The notes beneath the pieces are model-generated. The model was not told the DNA's origin, searched no databases, and saw only the letters and a list, made by a program, of their open reading frames with translations. DNA of 54,487 nt, from the NCBI GenBank assembly GCA_017525235.1, contig JAFXTC010000051.1, positions 1 to 54,487 on the forward strand, given 5' to 3'. Source of the DNA: Bacteroidaceae bacterium. GTDB lineage: Bacteria > Bacteroidota > Bacteroidia > Bacteroidales > Bacteroidaceae. Of the stretch, positions 23,649-32,269 are shown one piece after another; within the stretch, counting starts at the first letter, position 1; each line of letters opens with the position of its first letter. The translations under genes and the position numbers were made by a program.

Positions 23649-24788
23649 TTATTGTTTTTCTATTGTCTTAACCCAACACCTTCTGCGTTTCTGCATCTTG
23701 GGGTTTAGGGGTTTCCATTGTGTAAGTTCTTTTACGTTATCCTCCAGCTGTGGACCTGTCTCAGCATACTTATAACCTTTGCGGTTGTAGATGGGAATCA
23801 GGTCGTCAAAAACAAGTGCATTCACACCTAACCCCTGCATGTCAGGCCGTACGGCTATAAGCATCATATTAACAGTATCTTCGTTTTTGAAGAACAGCGT
23901 CTTCAGGAAATGCACCCATCCGAAGGGGAGCAACTTCCCGTTTGATTTGCGGAGTGTATTCGAGAGACTTCCTGCTGTTACAGCAGCACAGACCATCTCA
24001 CCTTTTTCGTTCTCGACCGTTGTGATAAGATCGGGATCAAGAATGGGAATATATTTCTTTATTAGGTCGGTCACCATCTCTTCTGTCAAATCACTGTATC
24101 CGAAGATAGGTGCATAAGCCTCATTCATAAGACGGAACACTTGATGTCCCGGTTCACCCAGAATTTCCTTACGACTAATCTTTCTTACTTTCAGGCCAAA
24201 CATCTCTTTTGCCAAATTGGCAACGCGTGCATATTTTGCAGGGACCTCTTTAGGAATCTCCACCCGCACTTGCAACCAGTCGGCTTCTTTCTCGTAACCC
24301 AGCTGTACCATATGCTGAGGATAATAAGGAGGATTGTAGATGTCTATCATGCTACCCATAAGGTCAAAATCCTCAACAAGCATGCCTTCTTTGTCAAAAT
24401 CAATAATTCCCATAGGACCCTGAATCTGCGTCATCCCATGTTCTGCGCCCCACTGTTCTACGGCTTTCAACAATGCATCAGAGATGGCGATATCATCTTC
24501 AAACTCAATAAGCCCAAAGCGTACATAGCTTTTTCCCCAGCGTTCGTTGGCATTTCTGTTGATGATTCCAGCGATACGTCCTACCACCTTATCACCACGA
24601 TAAGCTAAAAAGGCTTGAATCTCTGCATACTTTAAGGCTGTGTTCTTTTGGGAATTGAACATGTCGCGAATGTCGTCATCCAAATCGGGAACATAAAATT
24701 TGCTGCCAGAATAGAGCCTTTTTGGCAATTGGACAAAAGCGCCCATCTGCCTCGAATTTTCGACCTTGACAACTTTAATTTTACACAT
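23649..24788 (-). CDS. GNAT-fold acyltransferase-like protein
   Basis: 379 residues. The N-terminal half has AFLAYRGDKVVGRIAGIINR, a GNAT strand-loop pattern. A later MIDIYNPPYYPQHMVQLGYEKEADW and a C-terminal VRPDMQGLGVNALVFDDLI recall acyl-CoA binding motif A. Such large GNAT-like proteins are common in Bacteroidetes lipid or polyene loci. It is first in the minus-strand cluster, 24 bases before the KS gene, with a promoter box at 24839-24847. An acyl transfer to an amine is plausible but not shown. Confidence 0.6.
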   Translation of the reverse strand: MCKIKVVKVENSRQMGAFVQLPKRLYSGSKFYVPDLDDDIRDMFNSQKNTALKYAEIQAFLAYRGDKVVGRIAGIINRNANERWGKSYVRFGLIEFEDDIAISDALLKAVEQWGAEHGMTQIQGPMGIIDFDKEGMLVEDFDLMGSMIDIYNPPYYPQHMVQLGYEKEADWLQVRVEIPKEVPAKYARVANLAKEMFGLKVRKISRKEILGEPGHQVFRLMNEAYAPIFGYSDLTEEMVTDLIKKYIPILDPDLITTVENEKGEMVCAAVTAGSLSNTLRKSNGKLLPFGWVHFLKTLFFKNEDTVNMMLIAVRPDMQGLGVNALVFDDLIPIYNRKGYKYAETGPQLEDNVKELTQWKPLNPKMQKRRRCWVKTIEKQ

Positions 24789-24838
24789 TGTAAGTTCCTT
24801 TCAAAAAACTTATAAAATATATATTCCCTAAATCGTGT

Positions 24839-24847
24839 GCAAAGGTA
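24839..24847 (-). promoter_or_regulatory. -7 promoter box of the polyene-type cluster
   Basis: On the minus strand TACCTTTGC ends about 50 bases before the GNAT start. It is the only strong promoter-like element upstream of the ten-gene minus-strand run. The -33 region has only TTG at about the right distance. Confidence 0.6.
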
Positions 24848-24938
24848 CAACAATTTATCGGATTATCAACTATTTTTGTATGCTAAATTGCAAAAAATAA
24901 CAAATGTTATTATTATTAGGCCCAAAGAATAATGTACT

Positions 24939-26807
24939 TTATTCAACAATATAAAGAACACCATCCGATAGTTTTATCTTGTTCCCAACGCACTGAATCA
25001 CTTGGCCAAGATGGTTATATACTGTCGCATGGGGCGAAATTTTATATGAATAATTGATGGTTTGGTATGGCGACCAGATTGCATGCACTACATGTTTGTC
25101 GGGCATTGTCCATTGAGCATGAAAAATATTGTCATTTTGCGTTAATCTTGGACGCGTGCTACCATCGGGACAGAATCTAGTCAGCGTACGATATGCCTGC
25201 ATAGAAGGCTTTTCAGAAAAGTCGGAATGAATAAGCCCAAAACAATCCTCTGGATTACTCATATTATCCTCCCGAGAACGGAAGTTGTACCAAAAAACTC
25301 TGTCTACCCCATAAGCAAATGCCAACAAGTAAATCCGGGCTATTCTACGTGCCTGCTCAGCTTCCTTATCAGGAATAGGATGGCCATACATTCTAGTTTG
25401 GAAAACAATATTACCAGTCAAGTCATCGGAGTTCAACTTATATATACCTGCAACTGCACCTTTTATTCGTTCCGTACCAGCAGAAATCAGAGTTATCAAA
25501 GAATCTCCAGGGTGTAGACTTTCTGCGCTCAAATAACGCGCAGGATGTGCAGCATTTATAGACCACTCATATTCAAAATCGGCATCGGCACAACGGTCAA
25601 CAAAAGGCGGGATATCAGTTAAATATTCGGTAGTAATAGAATCATAACGATTAATCAAAGGCGACATGTGCAAAATAGGATAAAGCTTTGTGCGCAACAT
25701 ATGCAACTCAAACCAAGCCTTTGATGGTAAAGAAGAATTATAATAAAAAGGCATTCCACCCGCTAACACTATAGTTCCACCTCTCTTCACAAAATCCACC
25801 AACAATGGGAAGTAGTCGAGCGGGAAGTATTCATCTGTGGTTGCTATCAAGACGGGGACACGCATAGGATTAAGCCCTCTAAGATGGCGGAAATCAACAG
25901 AGACAACGTACCTCGCCTTAGGTTTCAGGTATGTAGCCACCTGAGCATCATTAAGAGTACTGTAACCCGTGGCTCTATCTTGTAGATAACCCACTGTTAT
26001 CTGCTTCTCATAGATACCTATGCGACGTAAAGCTGCAGGCAGGAAGTCTGTATAGAAGCCCTCTGATGATTCTGAATCCGTATTTGTACTCATGCCGCAC
26101 TCTGTTAACCAAACGGGCTTACGAAAATCGTAATGTTCCATCAGTCTTCCTATTTTTTCAAAACATGGGATCAGTTCTTCTGGGCTAAAATACGAATGAA
26201 AATTCATTACATCATAATAGCTTTGTGCACCATGCTTACATAGTTCCTCATAGAAGTTACTCTGCATCTCTGCCAAGCCGCTAAGTACTACTTGATTTTG
26301 TGGGCTCCGGTCTTTCAAACGTTCGTGTACAACTTTCAGACTTTTCACGTATTTTTCCGGCAAATCTCTTATACCTTTCATAAGATTCACCTCGTTAAGG
26401 AACTCCCAGTAACGAATTCTACCATTAAATTGGAATGCTAATGTATCTATAAAAACATGATAATATGGGTCGTCCCAAGGATATTTATGAAGCCATGTCA
26501 GGATGCCTAACAATTGTAGTTCTGTTTTATCGGCACTATTCAAGACGTTCTCATAAACCTCTGGAACAAAATCTATAGGATTTCTGAAAACAGTCCCAAA
26601 ATCCAAGTCGGAACGAACCCATCCAACCCCGATTTCCTGTAATGCATGCATCTCACGGTCCCGTATTTCGTAATCCCAACCTTTGCGTGTAACATGCGTG
26701 CAAACTCCGTATGGATTCTGCAGTGTCTGCGTACAGGGAAAGAGCACCTGCCCGGCAACTTCTGCCTGGTACAAGATCAGAATCAATGCGGCAATCAGCA
26801 CTCTCAT
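24939..26807 (-). CDS. Clan GH-A (GH39-like) secreted glycoside hydrolase
   Basis: 622 residues with a signal peptide (MRVLIAALILILYQAEVAG). The TIM-barrel pattern includes WEFLNEVN, where N138-E139 is the acid/base of clan GH-A, and PVWLTECGMS, where E236 is the nucleophile. A beta-rich C-terminal half follows. The family cannot be named with certainty; GH39 or an unclassified GH-A group is the best guess. I chose ATG 26807 because an upstream GTG (26816) only lengthens the signal peptide. It may form an operon with the SGNH hydrolase 26 bases upstream. Confidence 0.65.
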   Translation of the reverse strand: MRVLIAALILILYQAEVAGQVLFPCTQTLQNPYGVCTHVTRKGWDYEIRDREMHALQEIGVGWVRSDLDFGTVFRNPIDFVPEVYENVLNSADKTELQLLGILTWLHKYPWDDPYYHVFIDTLAFQFNGRIRYWEFLNEVNLMKGIRDLPEKYVKSLKVVHERLKDRSPQNQVVLSGLAEMQSNFYEELCKHGAQSYYDVMNFHSYFSPEELIPCFEKIGRLMEHYDFRKPVWLTECGMSTNTDSESSEGFYTDFLPAALRRIGIYEKQITVGYLQDRATGYSTLNDAQVATYLKPKARYVVSVDFRHLRGLNPMRVPVLIATTDEYFPLDYFPLLVDFVKRGGTIVLAGGMPFYYNSSLPSKAWFELHMLRTKLYPILHMSPLINRYDSITTEYLTDIPPFVDRCADADFEYEWSINAAHPARYLSAESLHPGDSLITLISAGTERIKGAVAGIYKLNSDDLTGNIVFQTRMYGHPIPDKEAEQARRIARIYLLAFAYGVDRVFWYNFRSREDNMSNPEDCFGLIHSDFSEKPSMQAYRTLTRFCPDGSTRPRLTQNDNIFHAQWTMPDKHVVHAIWSPYQTINYSYKISPHATVYNHLGQVIQCVGNKIKLSDGVLYIVE

Positions 26808-26833
26808 ATTTATCACAAGGGCAACTTTAATAA

Positions 26834-27751
26834 TTACAGTTTATTGGCTAACATTCTGAATACGGCAATCCAAGGCTGCACCGCCATTTGATATCCCAAG
26901 TTGTTAAGGTGCAGTCCATCTGCTGTTACGGCAGGCAGATTCTGATCTGTTATGCCTGAGAGACGGTTCTGGTCGACAAAATACATGTTTGTATTCAGGG
27001 CAGCTATAGTCAGCAGAGCCAGTTCATAATCGGCAAGCGTACATCCTGCCGAGTTCTTGCTGGTACTGGTATAGTTCGAGTTGTTGCGGGGCAGCGCGTT
27101 GGCAAAGACAATGATTACATCGTCGCCACTCAACTGTTTTATCTTGTCAAAAAGTTGGCGTGCAGCGCCGTAGAATGTTGTAGGGCCTGTGCCGTTCCTA
27201 TAATCATCAAGCGAACCCAAATTTATATTACGCTTGAAATCATTAGTAATGAAGTCAACCGTCCAGATAGCATTCTTAACTGAAGGCCAGCCATTACCGC
27301 TGCTGTTAGCCGTAACGGCAATACTACTGGCATCCGATGCCGACTGAGCTCCCAGCGAGTAACCGCTATAACCTCCATTGGGACCCGGTGAGGCTGTGCT
27401 CTCGAAATCGAAAACCTCCTTTAATAACGTCTGATAACCTATACCTTTGAAACTACCTGAGAAAGGAGTTACAAAAGAGCCGGAATTCGAATATTTGACA
27501 GTATAATTATCGTTTCTCCAGATACTGTGCCCTAAGAAAACCACATTCTTTTCAATCTTCACCTTCTTCTGTGTCGTAGTACCGGCACTTCCCTCTTCTG
27601 ATTCCGTAAATGTTACACTTTCAATCTGATTTGTGGCATAAACGGCTTTATTCCCGTCGTTGGTACTAACTACCATATTATAATTCTCACCTGCTTGGGC
27701 ATAACCGGCAAGTACCGGAGTTGTTAACAGCAGATATAGTAGTAATTTCAT
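26834..27751 (-). CDS. Secreted SGNH/GDSL-type hydrolase
   Basis: 305 residues. A signal peptide ends near YAQA (residue 20), followed by a short Bacteroidetes-type leader domain (VYATNQIESVTF). The SGNH core shows VVFLGHSIW (S76 nucleophile, GHS in place of GDS), DFITND for block III, and ADGLHLNNLGY (D278, H281) for block V. Such enzymes deacetylate or de-esterify glycans. It is cotranscribed with the GH-A hydrolase downstream. The start at 27751 follows a TACTTTTG box on the minus strand at 27775-27782. Confidence 0.7.
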   Translation of the reverse strand: MKLLLYLLLTTPVLAGYAQAGENYNMVVSTNDGNKAVYATNQIESVTFTESEEGSAGTTTQKKVKIEKNVVFLGHSIWRNDNYTVKYSNSGSFVTPFSGSFKGIGYQTLLKEVFDFESTASPGPNGGYSGYSLGAQSASDASSIAVTANSSGNGWPSVKNAIWTVDFITNDFKRNINLGSLDDYRNGTGPTTFYGAARQLFDKIKQLSGDDVIIVFANALPRNNSNYTSTSKNSAGCTLADYELALLTIAALNTNMYFVDQNRLSGITDQNLPAVTADGLHLNNLGYQMAVQPWIAVFRMLANKL

Positions 27752-27774
27752 CTCGTTACATATTTTAATCCTTA

Positions 27775-27782
27775 CAAAAGTA
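27775..27782 (-). promoter_or_regulatory. -7 promoter box for the SGNH/GH-A pair
   Basis: Minus-strand TACTTTTG, 24 bases upstream of the ATG at 27751. It supports that start over longer in-frame possibilities. It faces away from the promoter at 27921. Confidence 0.55.
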
Positions 27783-27920
27783 GCAATTTTATTCTTAACA
27801 GCCAAACTTATTGTATAAAAATAACCATTCAATACCTCATTTATATATAGGTTCTGTGAACTATTTCCCAATTAAACAAAATTCACGGCTGATAAACTTG
27901 TTTATTAAGGTAAAAAACAA

Positions 27921-27928
27921 TACTTTTG
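27921..27928 (+). promoter_or_regulatory. -7 promoter box for the GLUG-type secreted protein
   Basis: TACTTTTG lies 40 bases before ATG 27969, with CTTG at 27897-27900 giving a 20-base spacer. It is a likely -33/-7 pair. Confidence 0.55.
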
Positions 27929-27968
27929 TTTCCATTTTAATAACAATTGAAAATTGTAACATCTATTT

Positions 27969-29813
27969 ATGCGACAAATGAAGCACAACATTATAACTTT
28001 TGTTTTTTCAGTTATAGCTGTACTTTTAAGCCTGCCGACTATGGCTGCTCGCGAACTGAGTACCGACCAGGAAATCACGAGCCTACTACAGAATCCAGAC
28101 TTCGGAAACCAGTTTCAGGGTTGGACACTCACGCTGCAAGGCGGTAACCTTGTGGTACAGGAGAAACCCGACGGAACCTATGAGGTACAGTCAGAAGGTT
28201 GTGAGTTTGTTCTCGAACAGACTCTAACCGACCTGCCCGACGGAGTTTACGAACTCTGCCTGGATGGTTATTTCGCTGCCGAAGCTATGCCCGGCAGTAC
28301 GCTTCATGGCAGTATGTTCTATCTGAACGATATGAAGAATGTCTTCATCTCAGCAGGCGAATATACAGATGAAAATCCTACAAACAAAGTAATAGCCAAG
28401 CCCCAAGACGGGAAACTTACCATTAAGATAAACGGACTTTGCCCGGCATCATCCACTGATTTTACTGTTTTCAGTAATCTGCATCTCTTTTATCGCGGCT
28501 CGGAGGATGAAGCATTCAGCGCCTGTACCAGCCTGCTCTTAGACATGCGGTCCATCCTCACAACAATGTGGGAATGCCATAGTACGGATATCACAGACTT
28601 TGTACAGCATCCTTCATGTAACGCATCGCTAATGAAGAGCGTGAAAGACGAAGCGTATTCAACCACAGCATCGTTCAGCCAGTTAATCTCACACCTAAAC
28701 GATCTCGGGAATCTTCTCGAAAACGTCGTCGAAAGTCGCACTGCATACATTAGCCTGATGAGAAATACATTGCAGACAGAGAATACCGCCAACCTGCTTA
28801 TTGCTAACGGACTACTTACCGAACAGCAATACAATCAAATCACCCAAGTCCTTAACACTGCTATAAAAGGATATACTGAAGGTAGCTTCTCGAACAATGA
28901 CATAGAGAATAAACTTGAGGAGATGGCTGCCCTTAGCGGCCTTCCCAAGTATGTCGACAATGTCATGCAGATCAGCACGCCCAACGACCTATGCTGCTTC
29001 TCCGTTCTCGTTAACGACGGTATGCGCACCCTTGATGCACAGCTTACACAAGATGTTGATATGACGGGAATAACCAATTTCCAACCTATAGGATTGTATT
29101 CCAACACCGATGAAGAATATGCTGATTTCTACACATACAGCTATGGTGGAACATTCAACGGACAAGGTTTCCAAATCCTCAATCTGAGTCTACAAACCAT
29201 TTATGAAGGTGGACTCTTCGGTCGTTGCTACAGAGCCCGAATCAACAATCTAGGTATGGTGAATGTCTCTGTTTCGGGAACAGGTGCTCAAACATGTGGA
29301 GCATTGGCAGGAACACTCATGCAGACACAGGTGAATAACTGCTATGTCGTAGGAAAGATTCTAGTCAATGCAAACGGGAAGTTTGTTTCTCAGTTCGTTG
29401 GCGAAGGTGCCTGGAACACAGTCTTCAATAACTGCTACACACTGGGCAACGATTTCACCAATGCTACAGCTGCAGAACTTAACAACTGCTATTGGGGAAA
29501 CATCGCCACGCAGGCGGCTCAGTCGGGCGAGTTATGTTACAACCTCAATAACGGCGAAACGACCAACCCAATTTACTTCCAGACTTTAGGAAAAGATGCC
29601 TACCCCGTGCTTCTTTCCGATCACGAGATTGTACGTCGCACCTCGGAAGGCAACTATTATAATGGCGACGACGAAGATGCTATTATTTCCGTCGAGAACT
29701 CTCACCTGTCAACTGTCAACTCTCAACTTTCCATGTATGACCTCAATGGTCGTCGTCTTGGTCGTAAGCCCCAAAATGGTCTATATATTCAAGGAGGGAA
29801 GGTTCGAAGATGA
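27969..29813 (+). CDS. Secreted surface protein with GLUG-like repeats and Prevotella-type tail
   Basis: 614 residues with a signal peptide (to about residue 26). A jelly-roll-like region (about 35-170) contains LQNPDFGNQFQGW and is followed by a helical segment. A beta-helix-like region then carries GLUG motifs (GGLFGRCYRARINNLGMVNV, CGALAGTL). The end is MYDLNGRRLG, the sorting-like tail. As in GH127, the linker before the tail (NSHLSTVNSQLS) is encoded by CAACTGTCAACTCTCAACTTT repeat DNA. Adhesive or glycan-binding function is plausible. It overlaps the next gene by four bases. Confidence 0.6.
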   Translation: MRQMKHNIITFVFSVIAVLLSLPTMAARELSTDQEITSLLQNPDFGNQFQGWTLTLQGGNLVVQEKPDGTYEVQSEGCEFVLEQTLTDLPDGVYELCLDGYFAAEAMPGSTLHGSMFYLNDMKNVFISAGEYTDENPTNKVIAKPQDGKLTIKINGLCPASSTDFTVFSNLHLFYRGSEDEAFSACTSLLLDMRSILTTMWECHSTDITDFVQHPSCNASLMKSVKDEAYSTTASFSQLISHLNDLGNLLENVVESRTAYISLMRNTLQTENTANLLIANGLLTEQQYNQITQVLNTAIKGYTEGSFSNNDIENKLEEMAALSGLPKYVDNVMQISTPNDLCCFSVLVNDGMRTLDAQLTQDVDMTGITNFQPIGLYSNTDEEYADFYTYSYGGTFNGQGFQILNLSLQTIYEGGLFGRCYRARINNLGMVNVSVSGTGAQTCGALAGTLMQTQVNNCYVVGKILVNANGKFVSQFVGEGAWNTVFNNCYTLGNDFTNATAAELNNCYWGNIATQAAQSGELCYNLNNGETTNPIYFQTLGKDAYPVLLSDHEIVRRTSEGNYYNGDDEDAIISVENSHLSTVNSQLSMYDLNGRRLGRKPQNGLYIQGGKVRR

Positions 29814-30649
29814 CGGGAAAGATACCCATAACAGAGGCCCTTATTTCCAGTTGGCTGAAGACGCGGGAACCATTCAGCCATAAAGGCGATTATGGTCGTG
29901 CATCTCTCGTAGCAGGAAGCGTTGGCATGATAGGAGCTGCCCTTCTATCGGCACGTGCCTGTATGCGCAGCGGTGTCGGTTTGCTCACCGTCCATGTTCC
30001 CGAATGTGGATATTCCATTATCCAACAGGGCATTCCAGAGGCGAAATGCATAGCCGATGAACATTACACACATCATACCATCATAGAGATCCCCCTTTAT
30101 ACAGATGTCGTAGGAATTGGTCCCGGCATAGGACAACACATTCAGACGCACTGGGCTTTACACAGTCTGATGTTGTTAAACCCTAAAATCCCTATGGTGT
30201 TCGATGCCGATGCTCTAAACATTTTGGCATATAACCAACACTGGTATCCACAGATTCCCAAAGGCAGCATTCTCACACCCCATCCGGGAGAGATGAAACG
30301 CTTAGGCATGGAGCCTCAGGAAATGTCAGAAAAATATGGTGTTGTAGTTGTGCTAAAGGACCATAACACACGTATCTATGTTCCACAAGACAATGGGGTA
30401 CAGGTTTATGAGAATACGCTTCACGGTAATGCAGGCATGGCAGTAGGAGGCTCTGGCGATGTGCTTACGGGTATCATCTTGGCGCTTATGGCTCAGCACT
30501 ACACAGCCGAGCAGGCAGCCGTTATAGGCGTATGGATTCATGCCTTTGCTGCCGATCTTGCCCTTGCCGACGGAAACAGTATGGAATCGCTGCTTCCTTC
30601 TGATATTATCTCCCACCTAGGAGCTGCCTTCAACGCTTCTCGTATATAG
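29810..30649 (+). CDS. nnrD: ADP-dependent NAD(P)H-hydrate dehydratase
   Basis: 279 residues, ribokinase-like fold. GDYGRASLVAGSVGMIGAA and SGVGLLTVHVP form the N-terminal signature. TPHPGEMKRL and NAGMAVGGSGDVLTGII form the nucleotide-binding and catalytic loops. It repairs hydrated NAD(P)H (NAD(P)HX). The NnrE epimerase domain that is fused in many bacteria is absent here. The ATG overlaps the preceding stop (ATGA). The 3' end overlaps the convergent pdxT by 20 bases. Confidence 0.9.
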   Translation: MTGKIPITEALISSWLKTREPFSHKGDYGRASLVAGSVGMIGAALLSARACMRSGVGLLTVHVPECGYSIIQQGIPEAKCIADEHYTHHTIIEIPLYTDVVGIGPGIGQHIQTHWALHSLMLLNPKIPMVFDADALNILAYNQHWYPQIPKGSILTPHPGEMKRLGMEPQEMSEKYGVVVVLKDHNTRIYVPQDNGVQVYENTLHGNAGMAVGGSGDVLTGIILALMAQHYTAEQAAVIGVWIHAFAADLALADGNSMESLLPSDIISHLGAAFNASRI

Positions 30650-31181
30650 TTGAAAGCCAGTATTTATGAATCCTGGTATCAGCTGTCAGTTCTGGATGGA
30701 AAGAGCAAGCCAACATGTGGTCTTGTCTTGCCGCCACGATATGATTGTCTAATGTAGAGAGCACCTCCACCCCACTACCACAGCGCTCTATGTATGGAGC
30801 TCGGATAAAAACCATAGGTACGATGCCTATTTGGTTCACTTCATGTTCTATACAGAAACTCCCCAACTGCCTACCATAAGCATTTCTTTTAACGGTAATG
30901 TCCATGCAGCCCAGGTGCTTGTCATCCAAAAGAATCATACCTGCACAAGTACCAAAGACAGGCAACCCGTCTTTGATGGCATCTCGGATGGGCTCAAAGA
31001 GCGCTTCATCCTTCATCACTCTCATCATAGCCGTACTCTCACCACCTGGTAGAATCAGTCCGTCAAAGTGCTGTTGCCAATCGTTCAGGTTACGGATTAG
31101 CACACTCTCCACTCCCAGTTGCTCCAACATCTGCCGATGCTCCTCAAATGCCCCTTGCAGGGCCAAAACAGCAATTTTCAA
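30630..31181 (-). CDS. pdxT: Pyridoxal 5'-phosphate synthase glutaminase subunit PdxT
   Basis: 183 residues. Class I glutaminase with LPGGEST (46-50 region), C79 in FGTCAGM, and H162/E164 in SFHPELT. It supplies ammonia to PdxS for PLP formation from ribose 5-phosphate and glyceraldehyde 3-phosphate. The start is TTG (31181); the frame is closed by a TGA 33 bases upstream with no ATG between, so TTG is the only plausible start. It lies 28 bases downstream of pdxS. Confidence 0.9.
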   Translation of the reverse strand: MKIAVLALQGAFEEHRQMLEQLGVESVLIRNLNDWQQHFDGLILPGGESTAMMRVMKDEALFEPIRDAIKDGLPVFGTCAGMILLDDKHLGCMDITVKRNAYGRQLGSFCIEHEVNQIGIVPMVFIRAPYIERCGSGVEVLSTLDNHIVAARQDHMLACSFHPELTADTRIHKYWLSTIYEKR

Positions 31182-31209
31182 CTTCCAATTTATTATTTTC
31201 GACTTTCAA

Positions 31210-32082
31210 CTATTTCCCTCTCTCTGCCATAAGCAATTCTATCTCCTGCTCATTGATGCCTACCATAGCTTCACCTAGATCCTCACTCAACTCTGCCAAG
31301 ATTCTTGGGTTGTTATAGTTGGTAACAGCCTTCACTATTGCCTGGGCGCGTTTAGCAGGATTTCCGCTCTTAAAAATGCCGCTGCCAACAAACACACCCT
31401 CAGCGCCCAACTGCATCATCAGGGCAGCATCAGCAGGTGTAGCTACACCTCCCGCAGCAAAGTTCACCACAGGCAATTTGCCGTTCTCATGAACATACTG
31501 CACCAAATCGTAAGGCACACGCAATTGCTTGGCAGCCTCATAGAGTTCATCCTCGCTCATGCTTACCAGTCGACGAATCTCGCTCTGCATCATACGCATA
31601 TGTCGTACAGCCTGAATAATGTCGCCGGTTCCTGGTTCACCCTTGGTACGGATCATGGTGGCACCCTCGTTGATACGACGAAGTGCCTCGCCCAAATCCT
31701 TGGCACCGCACACGAATGGTACCCTGAACTTGCGCTTATCTATGTGATAGACATCGTCTGCTGGCGACAACACCTCGCTCTCATCTATGTAGTCAATCTC
31801 TATGGCCTCCAAAATCTGAGCCTCTGCAAAATGGCCAATACGGCACTTTGCCATAACGGGGATTGATACGGCTTCTTGAATACCACGTATCATCTTGGGG
31901 TCACTCATACGACTCACCCCGCCTGCTGCACGAATATCGGCAGGAATACGTTCCAGTGCCATAACTGCGCAAGCTCCGGCCTCCTCGGCGATCTTAGCCT
32001 GCTCTGGTGTTGTCACGTCCATAATTACTCCGCCCTTCAGCATCTGAGCCAGGTTACGGTTAAGTTGTGTTCTGTCTTCCAT
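31210..32082 (-). CDS. pdxS: Pyridoxal 5'-phosphate synthase subunit PdxS
   Basis: 290 residues, TIM-barrel synthase. K79 in MAKCRIGHF and K147 in [12 protein letters not shown] correspond to the two lysines (K81, K149 in Bacillus) that hold reaction intermediates. The [20 protein letters not shown] stretch is diagnostic. It is promoted by a minus-strand box at 32120-32128 and faces the ThiD-like/AraC gene. Confidence 0.95.
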   Translation of the reverse strand: MEDRTQLNRNLAQMLKGGVIMDVTTPEQAKIAEEAGACAVMALERIPADIRAAGGVSRMSDPKMIRGIQEAVSIPVMAKCRIGHFAEAQILEAIEIDYIDESEVLSPADDVYHIDKRKFRVPFVCGAKDLGEALRRINEGATMIRTKGEPGTGDIIQAVRHMRMMQSEIRRLVSMSEDELYEAAKQLRVPYDLVQYVHENGKLPVVNFAAGGVATPADAALMMQLGAEGVFVGSGIFKSGNPAKRAQAIVKAVTNYNNPRILAELSEDLGEAMVGINEQEIELLMAERGK

Positions 32083-32119
32083 TGTTTATCTATTTTTTAT
32101 ATTTTTGAATAATCACGCT

Positions 32120-32128
32120 GCAAAGTTA
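32120..32128 (-). promoter_or_regulatory. -7 promoter box of pdxST
   Basis: Minus-strand TAACTTTGC, 37 bases upstream of the pdxS ATG. It lies about 90 bases from the TTTG box of the divergent AraC-fusion gene, leaving a compact shared control region. Confidence 0.6.
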
Positions 32129-32217
32129 CTCGAAGGGCTCTTCTTCATGAAAAGTTCATTCCCATATGGCAAAACATTCCTTACAAAGAAGAAATGTTGC
32201 AGAAATCGGAATACTTG

Positions 32218-32249
32218 TTTGGGCAAATCGCAATTTTGGCATACCTTTG
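32218..32249 (+). promoter_or_regulatory. Promoter of the ThiD-like/AraC gene
   Basis: TTTG at 32218-32221 and TACCTTTG at 32242-32249 are 20 bases apart. Transcription would start close to 32256, which favours ATG 32270 as the start. The region 32129-32217 between the two divergent promoters is the natural place for an operator. Confidence 0.65.
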
Positions 32250-32269
32250 CAATGCAGAAAAGAAAAAAA

